Source: Gemmatimonadota bacterium (lineage in GTDB: Bacteria; Gemmatimonadota; Gemmatimonadetes; Gemmatimonadales; Gemmatimonadaceae). Taken from it: a DNA stretch of 64,000 nucleotides. Shown here piece after piece: positions 8,946 through 17,169 of the stretch. A program made the position numbers and the translations under genes. The DNA lies in NCBI GenBank assembly GCA_028287235.1, contig JAQBQB010000028.1:124001-188000 (forward strand), in the 5' to 3' direction. Every line of letters starts with the position of its first letter. Within the stretch, counting starts at the first letter, position 1. The notes beneath the pieces were generated by a model. The model did no database searches. It had not been told where the DNA came from and saw only the letters and a list, made by a program, of their open reading frames with translations.

Positions 8946-9170
8946 TTACTCGTCCAGTTCGGGAATCAGGTTGCGTGCGCGCTCGAGCGCACTCTCGGGC
9001 ACGAGGATCTCGGCGCCGTCGTTGATCGGCCCCTGGAAGCCACCCCCGAACATACCGACGCCGAAGCCGCGCACCAGCGCCGGAATTCCCTCTTCCTCCA
9101 ACGTCGCGCGCAGCGTGTCCACCTCCAAACCGCTGAACACCTTCGTCAACAACGCCCACTGCTCGCTCAT
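8946..9170 (-). CDS. DUF2007-type putative signal-transducing protein
   Basis: 74 residues starting MSEQWALLTKVFSGLEVDTLRA. The opening lines up with the DUF2007 pattern, in which a short ferredoxin-like domain begins with a strand, a helix reading 'EAxxlrxxLexeGIpa' and a Gly-rich loop (GFGVGMFGGGFQG), and ends with 'LVPESALERARNLI'. The ATG overlaps the stop of the YidC-like gene (ATGA), which fixes this start rather than a longer in-frame extension. It sits between the YidC-like protein and the ADOP permease, probably one operon. Biological role of the family is not established. Confidence 0.75.
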   Translation of the reverse strand: MSEQWALLTKVFSGLEVDTLRATLEEEGIPALVRGFGVGMFGGGFQGPINDGAEILVPESALERARNLIPELDE

Positions 9171-9718
9171 GCGCGAGGGGCCGGAAGGGTTCGGAGGGCA
9201 ATCGCGCGCTCGGCGGCGCCGATGAGCGAGTTGGCGACGGAGTACACCGCGAGTCCGGCGGACATGTGTGAGAGAATCAGAAAGGTCACGACGGCCGACA
9301 GCACCAGCGGGGCCGCTTGCGGACCGGCGGTCTTGCCGGCGGGCGTCGCCATCGCGAGCCACGCCAACGCCGTGGCGATCAGGCTGGCGACAACGGCGAG
9401 CGCGCGGTCAGGGGTGGCAAGATTCCCGATCCAGAGAAAGCCACCCGCGCGCGATCCGGCGGCGCGAATCGCCGAATAAATCGCGGCGGCTGGAGGAAAG
9501 GTCATCAGACCGCCGACCAGGTCTCGGCGGTCGAGCGTCGTCACGGCGTCGCGCTCGCGAACGAGCCGGCGGCGCGTGGCGTTCAGCGTCAACGGCAGCA
9601 TGACCAGCCGCGTGGCGACCGACGCGAGGAAGATGGCGGCGCCGAAGCTTCCGCCGCACCAGTGCGCGACCACGAACAACGACGCCCGTACGACGTCGAT
9701 CAGACTCGACCAAAGCAT
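9167..9718 (-). CDS. YidC/Oxa1-like membrane insertase-family protein, short divergent form
   Basis: 183 residues with about five membrane segments. The first part (ASLFVVAHWCGGSFGAAIFLASVATRLVMLPLTL) resembles the first conserved hairpin of YidC. The Arg-rich cytoplasmic loop and GGFLWIGNLATPD match the family's 'FLWI.DL..PD'. The end (FLILSHMSAGLAVYSVANSLIGAAERA) matches the last segment, 'yWxxsNlfsi.Q'. It is shorter than housekeeping YidC and lacks the periplasmic domain, so I regard it as a paralogue with an unknown client. It overlaps the DUF2007 gene by 4 bp. Confidence 0.65.
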   Translation of the reverse strand: MLWSSLIDVVRASLFVVAHWCGGSFGAAIFLASVATRLVMLPLTLNATRRRLVRERDAVTTLDRRDLVGGLMTFPPAAAIYSAIRAAGSRAGGFLWIGNLATPDRALAVVASLIATALAWLAMATPAGKTAGPQAAPLVLSAVVTFLILSHMSAGLAVYSVANSLIGAAERAIALRTLPAPRA

Positions 9719-9783
9719 TGCGATGCGTTCCGCTGGGGTTGATCAGCCATACGACCGACGCACGAGCGAAGTTACGGGCAACT

Positions 9784-10293
9784 TCACGACTTCGACTGCA
9801 CCGAGCGGGCCATGACCTCCTCCGATGTCAGCCCATAGATGGGGGGTGTCGGGACACCGCGCAGGCCGAGTATGAAATAGAGCTGGCCGCGATGGTGGGC
9901 TTCGTGCTCGATCATGGCGCGGAGCCACTTGCCCACAGTGATCGGCGTGCCGGCAGGCGTCAGGCACTTCTCAGCGAGACGCGCGTCCGACAGACTGGCA
10001 AACAGCTCGCGAGCCTCGGCATGTAGGCGGTCGTAGTACGCCTTCGTGGCGCCGAGGCCGTTTGCCAGCTCGCGCGAATGTCCCGAGTAACGCGCTGGGC
10101 GGCCGTGGACGTTCTCGGCATACATGTACCGCTCGATACCCGCGAGGTGGCGAATCATGTCTCCGGCGGTGAGCCGTCCGGGGGCGGCCACCCACTCGAG
10201 GTCCTCTTCGCGAACGCATTGGATCACGCGCCGCGTGCGCTCGTGTACGCGATCGAGATACTCGAGAAACGGTGCGACTCGGATGATCTCCAT
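9784..10293 (-). CDS. DinB-superfamily protein
   Basis: 169 residues forming a four-helix bundle. Putative metal ligands are the histidine in MIRHLAGIERYM (about residue 49) and HEAHHRGQL (about 128-136), the typical HxxxH-like pair of DinB/YfiT proteins. Members act as metal-dependent thiol transferases or remain uncharacterised. The start is ATG at 10293. No signal peptide, so cytoplasmic. A gap of 65 bp separates it from the YidC-like gene downstream; upstream is a 200-bp region diverging towards the peroxiredoxin gene in which I see no clear element. Confidence 0.85.
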   Translation of the reverse strand: MEIIRVAPFLEYLDRVHERTRRVIQCVREEDLEWVAAPGRLTAGDMIRHLAGIERYMYAENVHGRPARYSGHSRELANGLGATKAYYDRLHAEARELFASLSDARLAEKCLTPAGTPITVGKWLRAMIEHEAHHRGQLYFILGLRGVPTPPIYGLTSEEVMARSVQSKS

Positions 10294-10493
10294 TCACTAC
10301 CTCGTCCATCTCGTTCGGTTGGCTGCGGCGAACCCGACGCTCGGGTTACGTATTCATCGTCGCGTATCTATCCGAACCGCGGCTCGCCCGCAACGCTGAG
10401 GCCGGATCGCCCGCCGTTTGGCGCGGGGCGTATGATTCACCGGATCGGAGCGCGTCGTCGGCGCCCGCTTCATCACCGTCTACCGAGGCTGTC

Positions 10494-11069
10494 ATGCATC
10501 CGTCCCTTCGCAGTGCGCTGGTCACAACTTTCACCTTCGCCTCCGCCGCAGTTGCCGGCGCCCAGACCCAGGCCGGCCAATCCGCGCCGGCCGCCGCGGC
10601 TCCGGCCGTCGGTGAATCCGCCCCCGATTTCATGGCGATGGCGACGGATTCCACGGGAAAGACCAGTCACGTGATGCTCTCGTCGCTCCGCGGCAAGGTC
10701 GTCGTGCTGGCGTTCTATCCGCTCGACCGCTCTTCGGGTTGCACGGCCGAGCTGAACAAGTTCCGCGACGAGTACAAGACGCTGTTCGGCGACGGCGTAG
10801 TCGTGTACCCCACTTCGGTCGACAGCCTCGGCTCGCACGCGAGCTGGGCGAAGGAAGCGCATTTCCCGTTCGCGATGATCGCCGACACGAAGAGCGAGCT
10901 GGCGAAGATGTACGCGTCCGACGGCGGTGCGCGCCCCTACTTCAAGCGTACGGTATTCGTGATCGGGAAGGACGGGAAGGTGGCGTACGCCGATACCAAG
11001 TTCGGGGCGCTGTCGGCGGATGCGTACGACAAGTTGGCGGCGGCGATCAAGTTGGCGAAGGCGAACTAG
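10494..11069 (+). CDS. Exported peroxiredoxin (AhpC/TSA, BCP-like)
   Basis: 191 residues. An Ala-rich signal peptide (about 1-23, ending AGAQ) precedes a thioredoxin-fold peroxiredoxin domain: VGESAPDFMA, LRGKVVVLAFYPLDRSSGCTAELNKF, FPFAMIADT and RTVFVIGKDGKVAY. Cys83 in SSGCTAE is the peroxidatic position of the BCP/PrxQ group (usually TPGCT). No second cysteine is present in the mature part, so it looks like a 1-Cys enzyme needing an external reductant. The GAGG box lies 6 bp before the ATG. It converges with the helicase gene across an inverted-repeat region that probably terminates both transcripts. Confidence 0.85.
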   Translation: MHPSLRSALVTTFTFASAAVAGAQTQAGQSAPAAAAPAVGESAPDFMAMATDSTGKTSHVMLSSLRGKVVVLAFYPLDRSSGCTAELNKFRDEYKTLFGDGVVVYPTSVDSLGSHASWAKEAHFPFAMIADTKSELAKMYASDGGARPYFKRTVFVIGKDGKVAYADTKFGALSADAYDKLAAAIKLAKAN

Positions 11070-11104
11070 AGTCGGCGCTCGGTGCTGGTTGCTCGAGGCT
11101 CATC

Positions 11105-11184
11105 GCTCGAGACTTGGACTCGTTTTACAGCTCGCGATGCCAGGCCTGACACCGCGACACCGAAGGCGAGTCCAAGTCTCGAGC
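11105..11184. repeat. Perfect 18-bp inverted repeat, 44-bp spacer
   Basis: GCTCGAGACTTGGACTCG at 11105-11122 is the exact reverse complement of 11167-11184. GCTCA and TGAGC outside the arms extend the pairing after a 3-nt mismatch. It lies between the convergent peroxiredoxin and helicase genes. The right arm runs into a second, compact hairpin, so the region can fold in alternative ways on either RNA strand. Confidence 0.7.
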
Positions 11185-11206
11185 TGTGAGCTGGCAAGCT
11201 CACAGC
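11183..11206. terminator. Bidirectional terminator-like hairpin
   Basis: GCTGTGAGCT-GGCA-AGCTCACAGC gives a perfect 10-bp stem with a 4-nt loop, and CTCGAG blocks on both sides prolong it with one bulge. It sits between two convergent stop codons (11069 and 11219), the expected place for a shared terminator. There is no U-run on either side, so termination would have to be of the hairpin-only type. Confidence 0.5.
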
Positions 11207-11218
11207 CTCGAGCTAGCT

Positions 11219-12976
11219 CTAGTCATTCGCTCGATCCCTTCGCGCCATCACCCGCTTCCCCCGAATCGTCGTGCTGCGCAGTGCATTGATGATCTCGTCG
11301 GCCGATGCGTCGGGCACCTCGACCAGCGAGAATCGATCGGCGATCTCGATGGCTCCGATGTCGCCGGAGTCGATCCCCGCTTCGTTGGCGATGGCGCCGA
11401 CCAAATCACCCGGACGAACGCCGGCCTTTCGGCCGAGGGCGATGTAGAGCTTCGTCACGTCGCCACCCGAGCGCGATTTGCCCGGCTTTCCGCGGCTCGG
11501 GCGTTCGTCGCGGCGCGGGGCGGCGTCGCGATCGCGGCCTTTCGAGCTGCTGCCAGATCGATCGTCGCGGCGCGGGCGCTCCTCGCGGCGCGGAGGCGCC
11601 GCATTCGGAATCTCTTCTTCCTCGTCGGCCGCCCCTTCGCCCGCCGAGTCGGCGAGCTTCACCGCCGCGGCGGCGATGTCCATGATGTCGTATTCGTCGG
11701 CCAGCGATTCGATGATGACGCGGAACGGCTCGAGCCCGCCGGCCGCCAGCGCTTCCTCGAGCGACGTCTTGGTCTGCTCCAGGCGGCGCGCGCGAAGATC
11801 GTGCACCGTAGGCACCGACTCGATCGCGATCTTGCGCTTGGTCACCTGCTCGATGTTGCGCAGCAGGCGATGCTCGCGCGCTTCGGCGAGGGTGATCGCC
11901 ACGCCTTCACGCCCCGCGCGGCCGGTTCTCCCCACGCGGTGAATGTACGCGTCGGGCGACGACGGCACGTCGAAGTTCACGACGTGCGATACGTGCTCGA
12001 TGTCCAGCCCGCGCGCGGCGACGTCGGTCGCCACGAGCAGCTCCGACGCGCCGTCGCGAAAGCGGCGCATGACGCGGTCGCGCTGCTCCTGCGACAGCCC
12101 GCCGTGCAGCGCTTCGGCGCGGTAGCCGCGGCCGCCGAGGGTCTCGGTGAGCTCGTCGACTTCGGTGCGCGTACGGCAGAAGACGATCGCCGACGTTGGA
12201 CCTTCCATGTCGAGCACGCGCGCCAATGCCGCAACCTTGTGGCGGCGCTGGACGACGAATGCAACTTCGCGCACGCGCGGCGCCTCACCGGCGGGCGTCT
12301 GCTCGCGGGCGATGGTGACGAGCGTGGGGTTGTTCAGGTGGCGCGCGGCGATCGCGCGAATCGGCGCGGCCATCGTCGCCGAGAAGAGGGCGGTCTGGCG
12401 CGTCTCGGGCACCGCGTCGAGAATCGCCTCGAGATCTTCGGCGAAGCCCATGTCGAGCATCTCGTCGGCCTCGTCGAGCACGACCATCTTCACGCCCTCG
12501 AGGGCGAGCGTGCGGCGGCGGATGTGATCGAGCGCGCGTCCCGGTGTGGCGACGACGACGTCGACGCCGCGCTTGAGCGCGCGGAGCTGCTGCTGCATGG
12601 CCTGCCCGCCGTAGATCGGCAGCACGCGAATGCCAAGCTGCCGGCCGTAGCGGTGGACCGCCTCGGCGACCTGCATCGCGAGCTCGCGCGTGGGCACGAG
12701 CACGAGGCCGCGCACCACGCGCATGTCGTCGTCCGTGGCGGCGCCGATGCGGTGCAGCATGGGCAGCGCGAACGCCGCCGTCTTGCCGGTGCCGGTGGCG
12801 GCCTGTCCGAGGACGTCTTTCCCTTCGATGAGCGGCGGGATGGCTTCCCGCTGAATGTCGGTGGGTTCTTCGTAGCCGAGGGCGGCGACCGCCGCGACGA
12901 GAGCTGGGTCGAGGCCGAGCGCGAGAAACGCTCCGTCGGACGCGCTCTGGGGTTCCTGCGTTGATTCGTCGATCAT
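11219..12976 (-). CDS. DEAD-box ATP-dependent RNA helicase with DbpA-type RNA-binding C-terminus
   Basis: 585 residues. Motifs in order: Q-motif region (FLALGLDPALVAAVAALGYEEPT), Walker A AATGTGKT (59-66), PTRELA, TPGR, DEAD (168-171), SAT (199-201), then domain 2 with VATDVAARGLDIE and HRVGRTGRAG. An acidic/Arg-rich linker (about 435-500) leads to a C-terminal DbpA-like RNA-binding domain (VTKLYIALGRKAGVRPGDLVGAI). This layout is that of CsdA/DeaD-type helicases acting in ribosome assembly, RNA decay and cold adaptation. It is transcribed alone, and its product is cytoplasmic. Confidence 0.95.
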   Translation of the reverse strand: MIDESTQEPQSASDGAFLALGLDPALVAAVAALGYEEPTDIQREAIPPLIEGKDVLGQAATGTGKTAAFALPMLHRIGAATDDDMRVVRGLVLVPTRELAMQVAEAVHRYGRQLGIRVLPIYGGQAMQQQLRALKRGVDVVVATPGRALDHIRRRTLALEGVKMVVLDEADEMLDMGFAEDLEAILDAVPETRQTALFSATMAAPIRAIAARHLNNPTLVTIAREQTPAGEAPRVREVAFVVQRRHKVAALARVLDMEGPTSAIVFCRTRTEVDELTETLGGRGYRAEALHGGLSQEQRDRVMRRFRDGASELLVATDVAARGLDIEHVSHVVNFDVPSSPDAYIHRVGRTGRAGREGVAITLAEAREHRLLRNIEQVTKRKIAIESVPTVHDLRARRLEQTKTSLEEALAAGGLEPFRVIIESLADEYDIMDIAAAAVKLADSAGEGAADEEEEIPNAAPPRREERPRRDDRSGSSSKGRDRDAAPRRDERPSRGKPGKSRSGGDVTKLYIALGRKAGVRPGDLVGAIANEAGIDSGDIGAIEIADRFSLVEVPDASADEIINALRSTTIRGKRVMARRDRAND

Positions 12977-13156
12977 GGACCAGAAAAGATTTCGAGAGTA
13001 TGGCGCAATACTGATCTTAGCGGGTCGAGCAAGCTGAACCGCAGAATTCGCGTCCGTCTTTTGCTACTAGAGCTCGGAGAGACTCCAGCGAGGGGCGCGT
13101 TTCAGCTGCGGCCAGCTGGACCGTGGGACACAACGAGCCGAATCGGGATCAGAGAA

Positions 13157-13570
13157 ATGAAAATTCGCTACATGTTGGCCGGAATGCTCGTCGCCGGCGC
13201 ATTTGTCGCGCCGCTGCGGGCGCAGGACACCGCAGCGAAGAAGCCTGGCGGCTTGAACAAGATCGCTCGCGACGTGAGCAAGACCGCCAAGAAAGCCGGC
13301 CAGGACACCAAGGCCGAGGTCCATCGCGACGCGAGCAAGACGCACCAAGTGCTTCAGAAGGCGGGCAACGACACCAAGACCGCGACCGGAAACGCTACGG
13401 GCATCCACAAGGTGGGCGGCGACGTCGGCAAGGCGGCTCAGGCCGTCAGCACGACGAGCAAGACCACCGGCCGGAAGGCAAAGAAGGCGGTGAAAAAGAC
13501 GTCGAGCGCGGCGCACAACGACCTGACCAAGATGGGCAAGGCGGCGAAGGACAGCGTCAAGAAGCCGTAA
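13157..13570 (+). CDS. Exported Lys/Ala/Thr-rich protein, histone-H1-like composition
   Basis: 137 residues from the ATG at 13157 (AGAGAA upstream). The longer in-frame reading would put non-protein-like sequence before a clear signal peptide (MKIRYMLAGMLVAGAFVAPLRAQ). The mature part is a low-complexity, strongly basic helix of repeated K-T-A-K and D-x-S-K-T units (DVSKTAKKAGQDTK, DASKTHQVLQKAGNDTK), reminiscent of histone H1 or LEA proteins. Export makes a DNA role unlikely; interaction with polyanionic surface material is possible. No family recognised. Confidence 0.7.
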   Translation: MKIRYMLAGMLVAGAFVAPLRAQDTAAKKPGGLNKIARDVSKTAKKAGQDTKAEVHRDASKTHQVLQKAGNDTKTATGNATGIHKVGGDVGKAAQAVSTTSKTTGRKAKKAVKKTSSAAHNDLTKMGKAAKDSVKKP

Positions 13571-13646
13571 GGTCGCTGCTGAGAGCTAGTTGCGGCGGGG
13601 TGTGTGGTTCGTCACACTACTCGTAGGTCCAGCCAGGAGACGGACC

Positions 13647-14372
13647 GTGGTGAACACGCCGCAACAGCCTTCAGAAGTCATCTGCACACACGAACGCCGT
13701 CCGGGTACGACGGTGTGCTTGCACTGCCGCCACGCCGCGCGAGTCGCGACGCAGGCGAAGCGCAAGCGTCTGTTGCTGCGCGGCAGCGCGGTCGGGATCG
13801 TGTTCGCCACCTTCATCGCCGCCGGCCTGCTCGGGGCCACGGCGATCCGCGGTAAGGCGCGCCGCGCAGGAGACAAGACCACGCAGGTCGTGACACCGGT
13901 CGCGGAAGCGAGCGCCCCTGCCGCGACGCCGGCCGACAGCACGGCCGCCTCTCCGCCACCGGCGGTGCAGCAAGGCGATCAGCCGAAGAAGCTCGTGGCG
14001 CCGCTGATGCCGGTAGTGCCACCGGGTGAGTCGCCGCTCGTCGACGGCGTCACGGCCACGCGCGTGGACAGCATGGTGATGCTCTCCTTCGACACGCCGT
14101 CGAACCGCACGCGCATTCCCGAGAAGTTCGAGCAGTTCGTGCGCAGCACGCTGCCCGCGGTGTATGGGCACGGCGTCGACAGCGTGCTGGCGAAGCTTCC
14201 GCGCGGCGGCATCGCGCGCCAGGGAAACCTGCTCTCGCAACTGCCGTCGAGCGGCGTGCGGATTCCGATCAGCGAGGCGTGGATGATCCGCCTCTATCCC
14301 GAGACGCGTCAGGGCCAGGACGGGCCGCTGGTCGTGCGATATCGCGTGTCCGTCGTTCCAGCGACGGAATAG
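13647..14372 (+). CDS. Membrane-anchored protein of unknown function
   Basis: 241 residues from GTG at 13647, chosen because AGGAGA (13635-13640) lies just upstream; GTG at 13650 is equally possible. Residues about 10-28 contain CTHERRPGTTVCLHC, a possible Zn-binding CxnCxxC element, before one membrane span (LLLRGSAVGIVFATFIAAGLLGA). A Pro/Ala-rich linker follows, then an exported domain (about 120-241; VDSMVMLSFDTPSNRTRIPEKFEQFVRSTLP). The domain is not recognised. It lies 108 bp before blaI, outside its operators. Confidence 0.65.
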   Translation: MVNTPQQPSEVICTHERRPGTTVCLHCRHAARVATQAKRKRLLLRGSAVGIVFATFIAAGLLGATAIRGKARRAGDKTTQVVTPVAEASAPAATPADSTAASPPPAVQQGDQPKKLVAPLMPVVPPGESPLVDGVTATRVDSMVMLSFDTPSNRTRIPEKFEQFVRSTLPAVYGHGVDSVLAKLPRGGIARQGNLLSQLPSSGVRIPISEAWMIRLYPETRQGQDGPLVVRYRVSVVPATE

Positions 14373-14410
14373 TTCACGGGCGGGCCGCATTCGGCCCCGG
14401 CTGGCGCGAC

Positions 14411-14471
14411 CTACTACGCGGATAGTTGACAAATCACGGCGGATGTCGTATTCCTACTACAGTCATAGTAG
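14411..14471. promoter_or_regulatory. Two BlaI/MecI-type operators flanking the blaI promoter
   Basis: Operator 1 is CTACTA-N6-TAGTTG (14411-14428) and operator 2 is CTACTA-N6-TAGTAG (14454-14471). Both have the dyad layout of BlaI/MecI sites (TACTA...TAGTA). Their centres are 43 bp apart, about four helical turns, so two BlaI dimers would bind the same DNA face. Operator 1 overlaps the -35 box and operator 2 lies between the -10 box and the ribosome binding site. Autorepression of the blaI-M56 operon is the natural reading. Confidence 0.75.
14426..14454 (+). promoter_or_regulatory. Putative sigma-70-like promoter of blaI
   Basis: TTGACA (14426-14431) is a perfect -35 box. With a 17-bp spacer the -10 would be TATTCC (14449-14454), which is weak. 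The placement between the two BlaI-type operators supports it. Confidence 0.5.
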
Positions 14472-14480
14472 AGGAATGGC

Positions 14481-14861
14481 ATGGACGACTTCGTTTTTGG
14501 TGACCGCGAGCTCGACGTCATGGGCGTGCTGTGGGACTTGGGCTCCGGCACGGTGTCCGAGGTACGCGAGAAGCTGCCGGCCGATCTCGCCTACACCACG
14601 GTGCTCACCATCCTTCGCAATCTCGAGGCGAAGGAGCTCGTGCGGCACACCGCCGAGGGAAAGGCGCACCGGTACTATCCGCGCGTCGCGCGGAAGGTGG
14701 CGCGCCGAAGCGCGCTGACGCGCATGGTCGACAAGCTGTTCCACGGATCGCCCGAGCAACTCGTGGCGCAGCTCGTGGAAGACGAAGCGTTGTCGGCCGA
14801 AGACCTCCGCCGGCTCCGCGCGCTGTTGACGACGCAGGAGAAAAAGGGAGGCAAGAAATGA
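14481..14861 (+). CDS. BlaI/MecI/CopY-family transcriptional repressor
   Basis: 126 residues, the usual size. The winged-helix part (about 5-75) has the family pattern: FGDRELDVMGVLWDLGSGTVSEVREKL, then the recognition-helix region AYTTVLTILRNLEAKELV and HRYYP. The C-terminal helix (LVAQLVEDEALSAEDLRRLRALL) is the dimerisation part that is cut in sensor-regulated members. GAGG (14471-14474) precedes the ATG by 6 bp. The stop overlaps the M56 peptidase start by 4 bp (ATGA). Such pairs respond to envelope signals, classically beta-lactams; no beta-lactamase is seen nearby. Confidence 0.9.
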   Translation: MDDFVFGDRELDVMGVLWDLGSGTVSEVREKLPADLAYTTVLTILRNLEAKELVRHTAEGKAHRYYPRVARKVARRSALTRMVDKLFHGSPEQLVAQLVEDEALSAEDLRRLRALLTTQEKKGGKK

Positions 14862-16489
14862 TCGCCTCGTGGATGCTCTACGCCTGTCTCGTCGCGGCGC
14901 TGGTGACCATCGCGGCCGAGGCGATGGAACGAGTGGCGCGCGCGCGGCAATGGCCGATTCGTTTCGTGTGGATCGCCGCGCTGCTCCTCTCGATCGCCTG
15001 GCCGGTCGGCAGTGCCGCGCGTGGATTGATGCCGGCAGGCACGACGCGCGTGACCGTCCTTCCCTTCACGATCGCCGTGGAGCCGACGCGGATCATCGCG
15101 CGCGGCTCGCTGGCACCCGACCGCGCCGCGCTGATCGATCGCGGCCTCGTGGTGCTCTGGTGCGCGTTCAGCGCGCTGCTGCTCATTCGGCTGTCGCGCG
15201 GCATCGTGGAGTTGCAGCGCACGCGGCGCGCATGGAAGCGCGGCCGGATCGACGGAACGGCCGTTCGGCTCTCGGACAACGTGGGACCGGCGGTGGTCGG
15301 GCTGCGCTCGATGGACGTGGTCGTGCCCGAATGGGTCATGACGCTCGATGCGCCGCTCCGCGCCATCGTGCTGCGGCACGAAGAGGAGCATCGCGCGGCG
15401 CGCGATCCATATCTCCTCTTCACCGCCGCGGTCGGCGTCGTGTTGATGCCGTGGAACCTGGCGTTGTGGATGCAGGCGCGCCGGCTGCGGCTCGCGATCG
15501 AGATGGATTGCGACGTGCGCGTACTGCGAGCGCATCCGTCGCCCGAGCGATACGGGCTGTTGATGCTCACGATCGCGCAGCGCCGCTCGGTGGCGCCGAC
15601 GTTGTTCGCCCCGATGCTCACGGAACCGACGACGCAACTCGAACGGAGGATTCTCGCCATGCGCACCACGACTCACGGGCTTGGCCGGCTCACGATGTAC
15701 GGCGGAACCGCGGTGGCAACCGCCGCACTCACGGTGGCGTTTTCGCTGCAGTCGGGCGGCCGGACGTTCGCGGCGGCCGCGGCCGCCGCGACGATCGCGC
15801 CACCCAGGATCACAGCGCCACATGGACCGAATCCGTCACCGCGCTATCCCCAGATGCTTCGCTCGGCGGAGATCGAAGGAACGGTGGTGATGCAATGGAC
15901 GAACGACGCGAGCGGCGTGCCGGACATCAACACGTTCAAGGTGGTCTCGAGCACGCATCAGCTGTTCACCAACGCGGTTCTTGGCGTGCTGCAGTCGTGG
16001 CACATGGCTCCGAACACGAGCGTCGAAGTCCCGTTCGTGTTCGTGTTGACGAATCTGACGGCGGCTCGACCCTTCGACGCCCCCACGAACGCCGTGATCG
16101 TCATGGATAGTCCGCCGGAGGCCAACGAGCCACCAGCGCCGCGCGGACCGCCGATGCGCGTGTCCGACAATCAGACGTTCTTCGAGTTCCAGGTGGAGAA
16201 CCAGGTCAAGCCGCGACCGGGCTATCAGGCGCCTCGCTACCCCGACGCGCTGCGGGAAGCGCACGTCGAGGGAGAAGTGCTCGCGCAGTTCGTCGTGGAC
16301 ACGGCAGGTGTGCCCGTGACGGAAACCTTCAAGGTCCTCAAGTCGAGCCACGAGCTGTTCACCGACGCCGTCCGCACCGCGCTGCCGGACATGCTGTTCT
16401 ATCCAGCACTGGTCGGCAACCGCCCGGTGAAGCAGCTCGTGCAGATGCCCTTCCAGTTCAACCTGTCGAAGGAGAACCGAGTCCCGTGA
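14858..16489 (+). CDS. BlaR1-like M56 metallopeptidase with two TonB C-terminal domains
   Basis: 543 residues from ATG 14858 (GGGAGG 7 bp upstream, overlapping the blaI stop). Membrane helices at about 4-20, 32-50 and 95-115 precede the M56 domain, with zinc-binding HEEEH at residues 174-178 ([13 protein letters not shown]). A further helix lies at about 285-305. The penicillin-sensor domain of true BlaR1 is replaced by two TonB C-terminal-like domains. The first is about 325-410 ([20 protein letters not shown]), the second about 455-540 ([20 protein letters not shown]). Both contain the family's 'FTdAVrxaL' helix. It probably senses an envelope signal and proteolytically inactivates BlaI. 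It overlaps the convergent LOG gene by 32 bp. Confidence 0.85.
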   Translation: MIASWMLYACLVAALVTIAAEAMERVARARQWPIRFVWIAALLLSIAWPVGSAARGLMPAGTTRVTVLPFTIAVEPTRIIARGSLAPDRAALIDRGLVVLWCAFSALLLIRLSRGIVELQRTRRAWKRGRIDGTAVRLSDNVGPAVVGLRSMDVVVPEWVMTLDAPLRAIVLRHEEEHRAARDPYLLFTAAVGVVLMPWNLALWMQARRLRLAIEMDCDVRVLRAHPSPERYGLLMLTIAQRRSVAPTLFAPMLTEPTTQLERRILAMRTTTHGLGRLTMYGGTAVATAALTVAFSLQSGGRTFAAAAAAATIAPPRITAPHGPNPSPRYPQMLRSAEIEGTVVMQWTNDASGVPDINTFKVVSSTHQLFTNAVLGVLQSWHMAPNTSVEVPFVFVLTNLTAARPFDAPTNAVIVMDSPPEANEPPAPRGPPMRVSDNQTFFEFQVENQVKPRPGYQAPRYPDALREAHVEGEVLAQFVVDTAGVPVTETFKVLKSSHELFTDAVRTALPDMLFYPALVGNRPVKQLVQMPFQFNLSKENRVP

Positions 16490-17018
16490 GCCGGTCGATC
16501 AGCCGCGATGCGTCGTCGTCCACGACGAGCATCGCGCGCTGAGCGGCGCGTACGAAGCCCTCGTCGCGTGCGTGATCGAGGAAAGCGATGAGCGGCCCGT
16601 AGTACGACGCGACGTCGAGCAGCCCGTACGGCTTGGCATGCAGGCCGAGCATGCCCCACGTCCACACCTCGAACAGCTCCTCGAGCGTGCCGAGTCCGCC
16701 GGGGAGCGCAACGAACGCGTCGGCGAGGTGCGCCATCGTCGCTTTGCGCTCGTGCATGGTCTCGACGACGCACAGCTCGGTGAGCCCGGTGTGTGCGATC
16801 TCGCGATCGACCAGCGATCGCGGCATCACCCCGACCACTTCCCCGCCCTCGGCCAGCGCAGCGTCGGCGAGCGCGCCCATGAGCCCCACGCTCGCGCCGC
16901 CGTAGACGATTCGTATTCGCCTCCGCACGGCCTCGCGGGCGAACGCGCGCGCCGCGTCGAGGTATGCCGGCGATGTTCCGTTCGCCGAGCCGCAGAACAC
17001 GCAGATGGATTTGAGCAT
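16458..17018 (-). CDS. LOG-family (TIGR00730) nucleoside 5'-monophosphate phosphoribohydrolase
   Basis: 186 residues with the full LOG pattern: [16 protein letters not shown] at the N-terminus, [11 protein letters not shown] (about 38-48), MHERKATM and the catalytic/phosphate motif PGGLGTLEE (about 105-113). Characterised members release the base from nucleoside monophosphates, including cytokinin ribotides in plants and bacteria. Cytoplasmic, monocistronic, divergent from the membrane protein gene at 17170. Its 3' end lies inside the end of the opposing M56 gene. Confidence 0.9.
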   Translation of the reverse strand: MLKSICVFCGSANGTSPAYLDAARAFAREAVRRRIRIVYGGASVGLMGALADAALAEGGEVVGVMPRSLVDREIAHTGLTELCVVETMHERKATMAHLADAFVALPGGLGTLEELFEVWTWGMLGLHAKPYGLLDVASYYGPLIAFLDHARDEGFVRAAQRAMLVVDDDASRLIDRLTGLGSPSTG

Positions 17019-17086
17019 TGGCGCTCAAGAGTATGCAGGCTCGTCGCCTGCTACCAGCCCCTTGCAGACCTCTGCCAGACCCCCGA

Positions 17087-17117
17087 TACGGCCAACCCTC
17101 GGAGGGGGCTGGCCGTA
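17087..17117. promoter_or_regulatory. Palindrome in a divergent intergenic region
   Basis: TACGGCCA (17087-17094) and TGGCCGTA (17110-17117) form a perfect 8-bp dyad with a 15-bp CCCTC/GAGGG-containing centre. It lies between the divergent LOG gene and the 17.2-kb fusion gene. Without a U-run it is better read as an operator or a 5'-UTR hairpin than as a terminator. Confidence 0.35.
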
Positions 17118-17169
17118 GTTGAGTCATATCCCCATCCCACCCCACCTCCTGACTTTCGACGTTCGGGTC

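Noticed and set aside
14858..16489. Calling the BlaI/M56 pair a beta-lactam resistance system
   Set aside because: No penicillin-sensor domain and no beta-lactamase or PBP2a gene is present; the signal is unknown.
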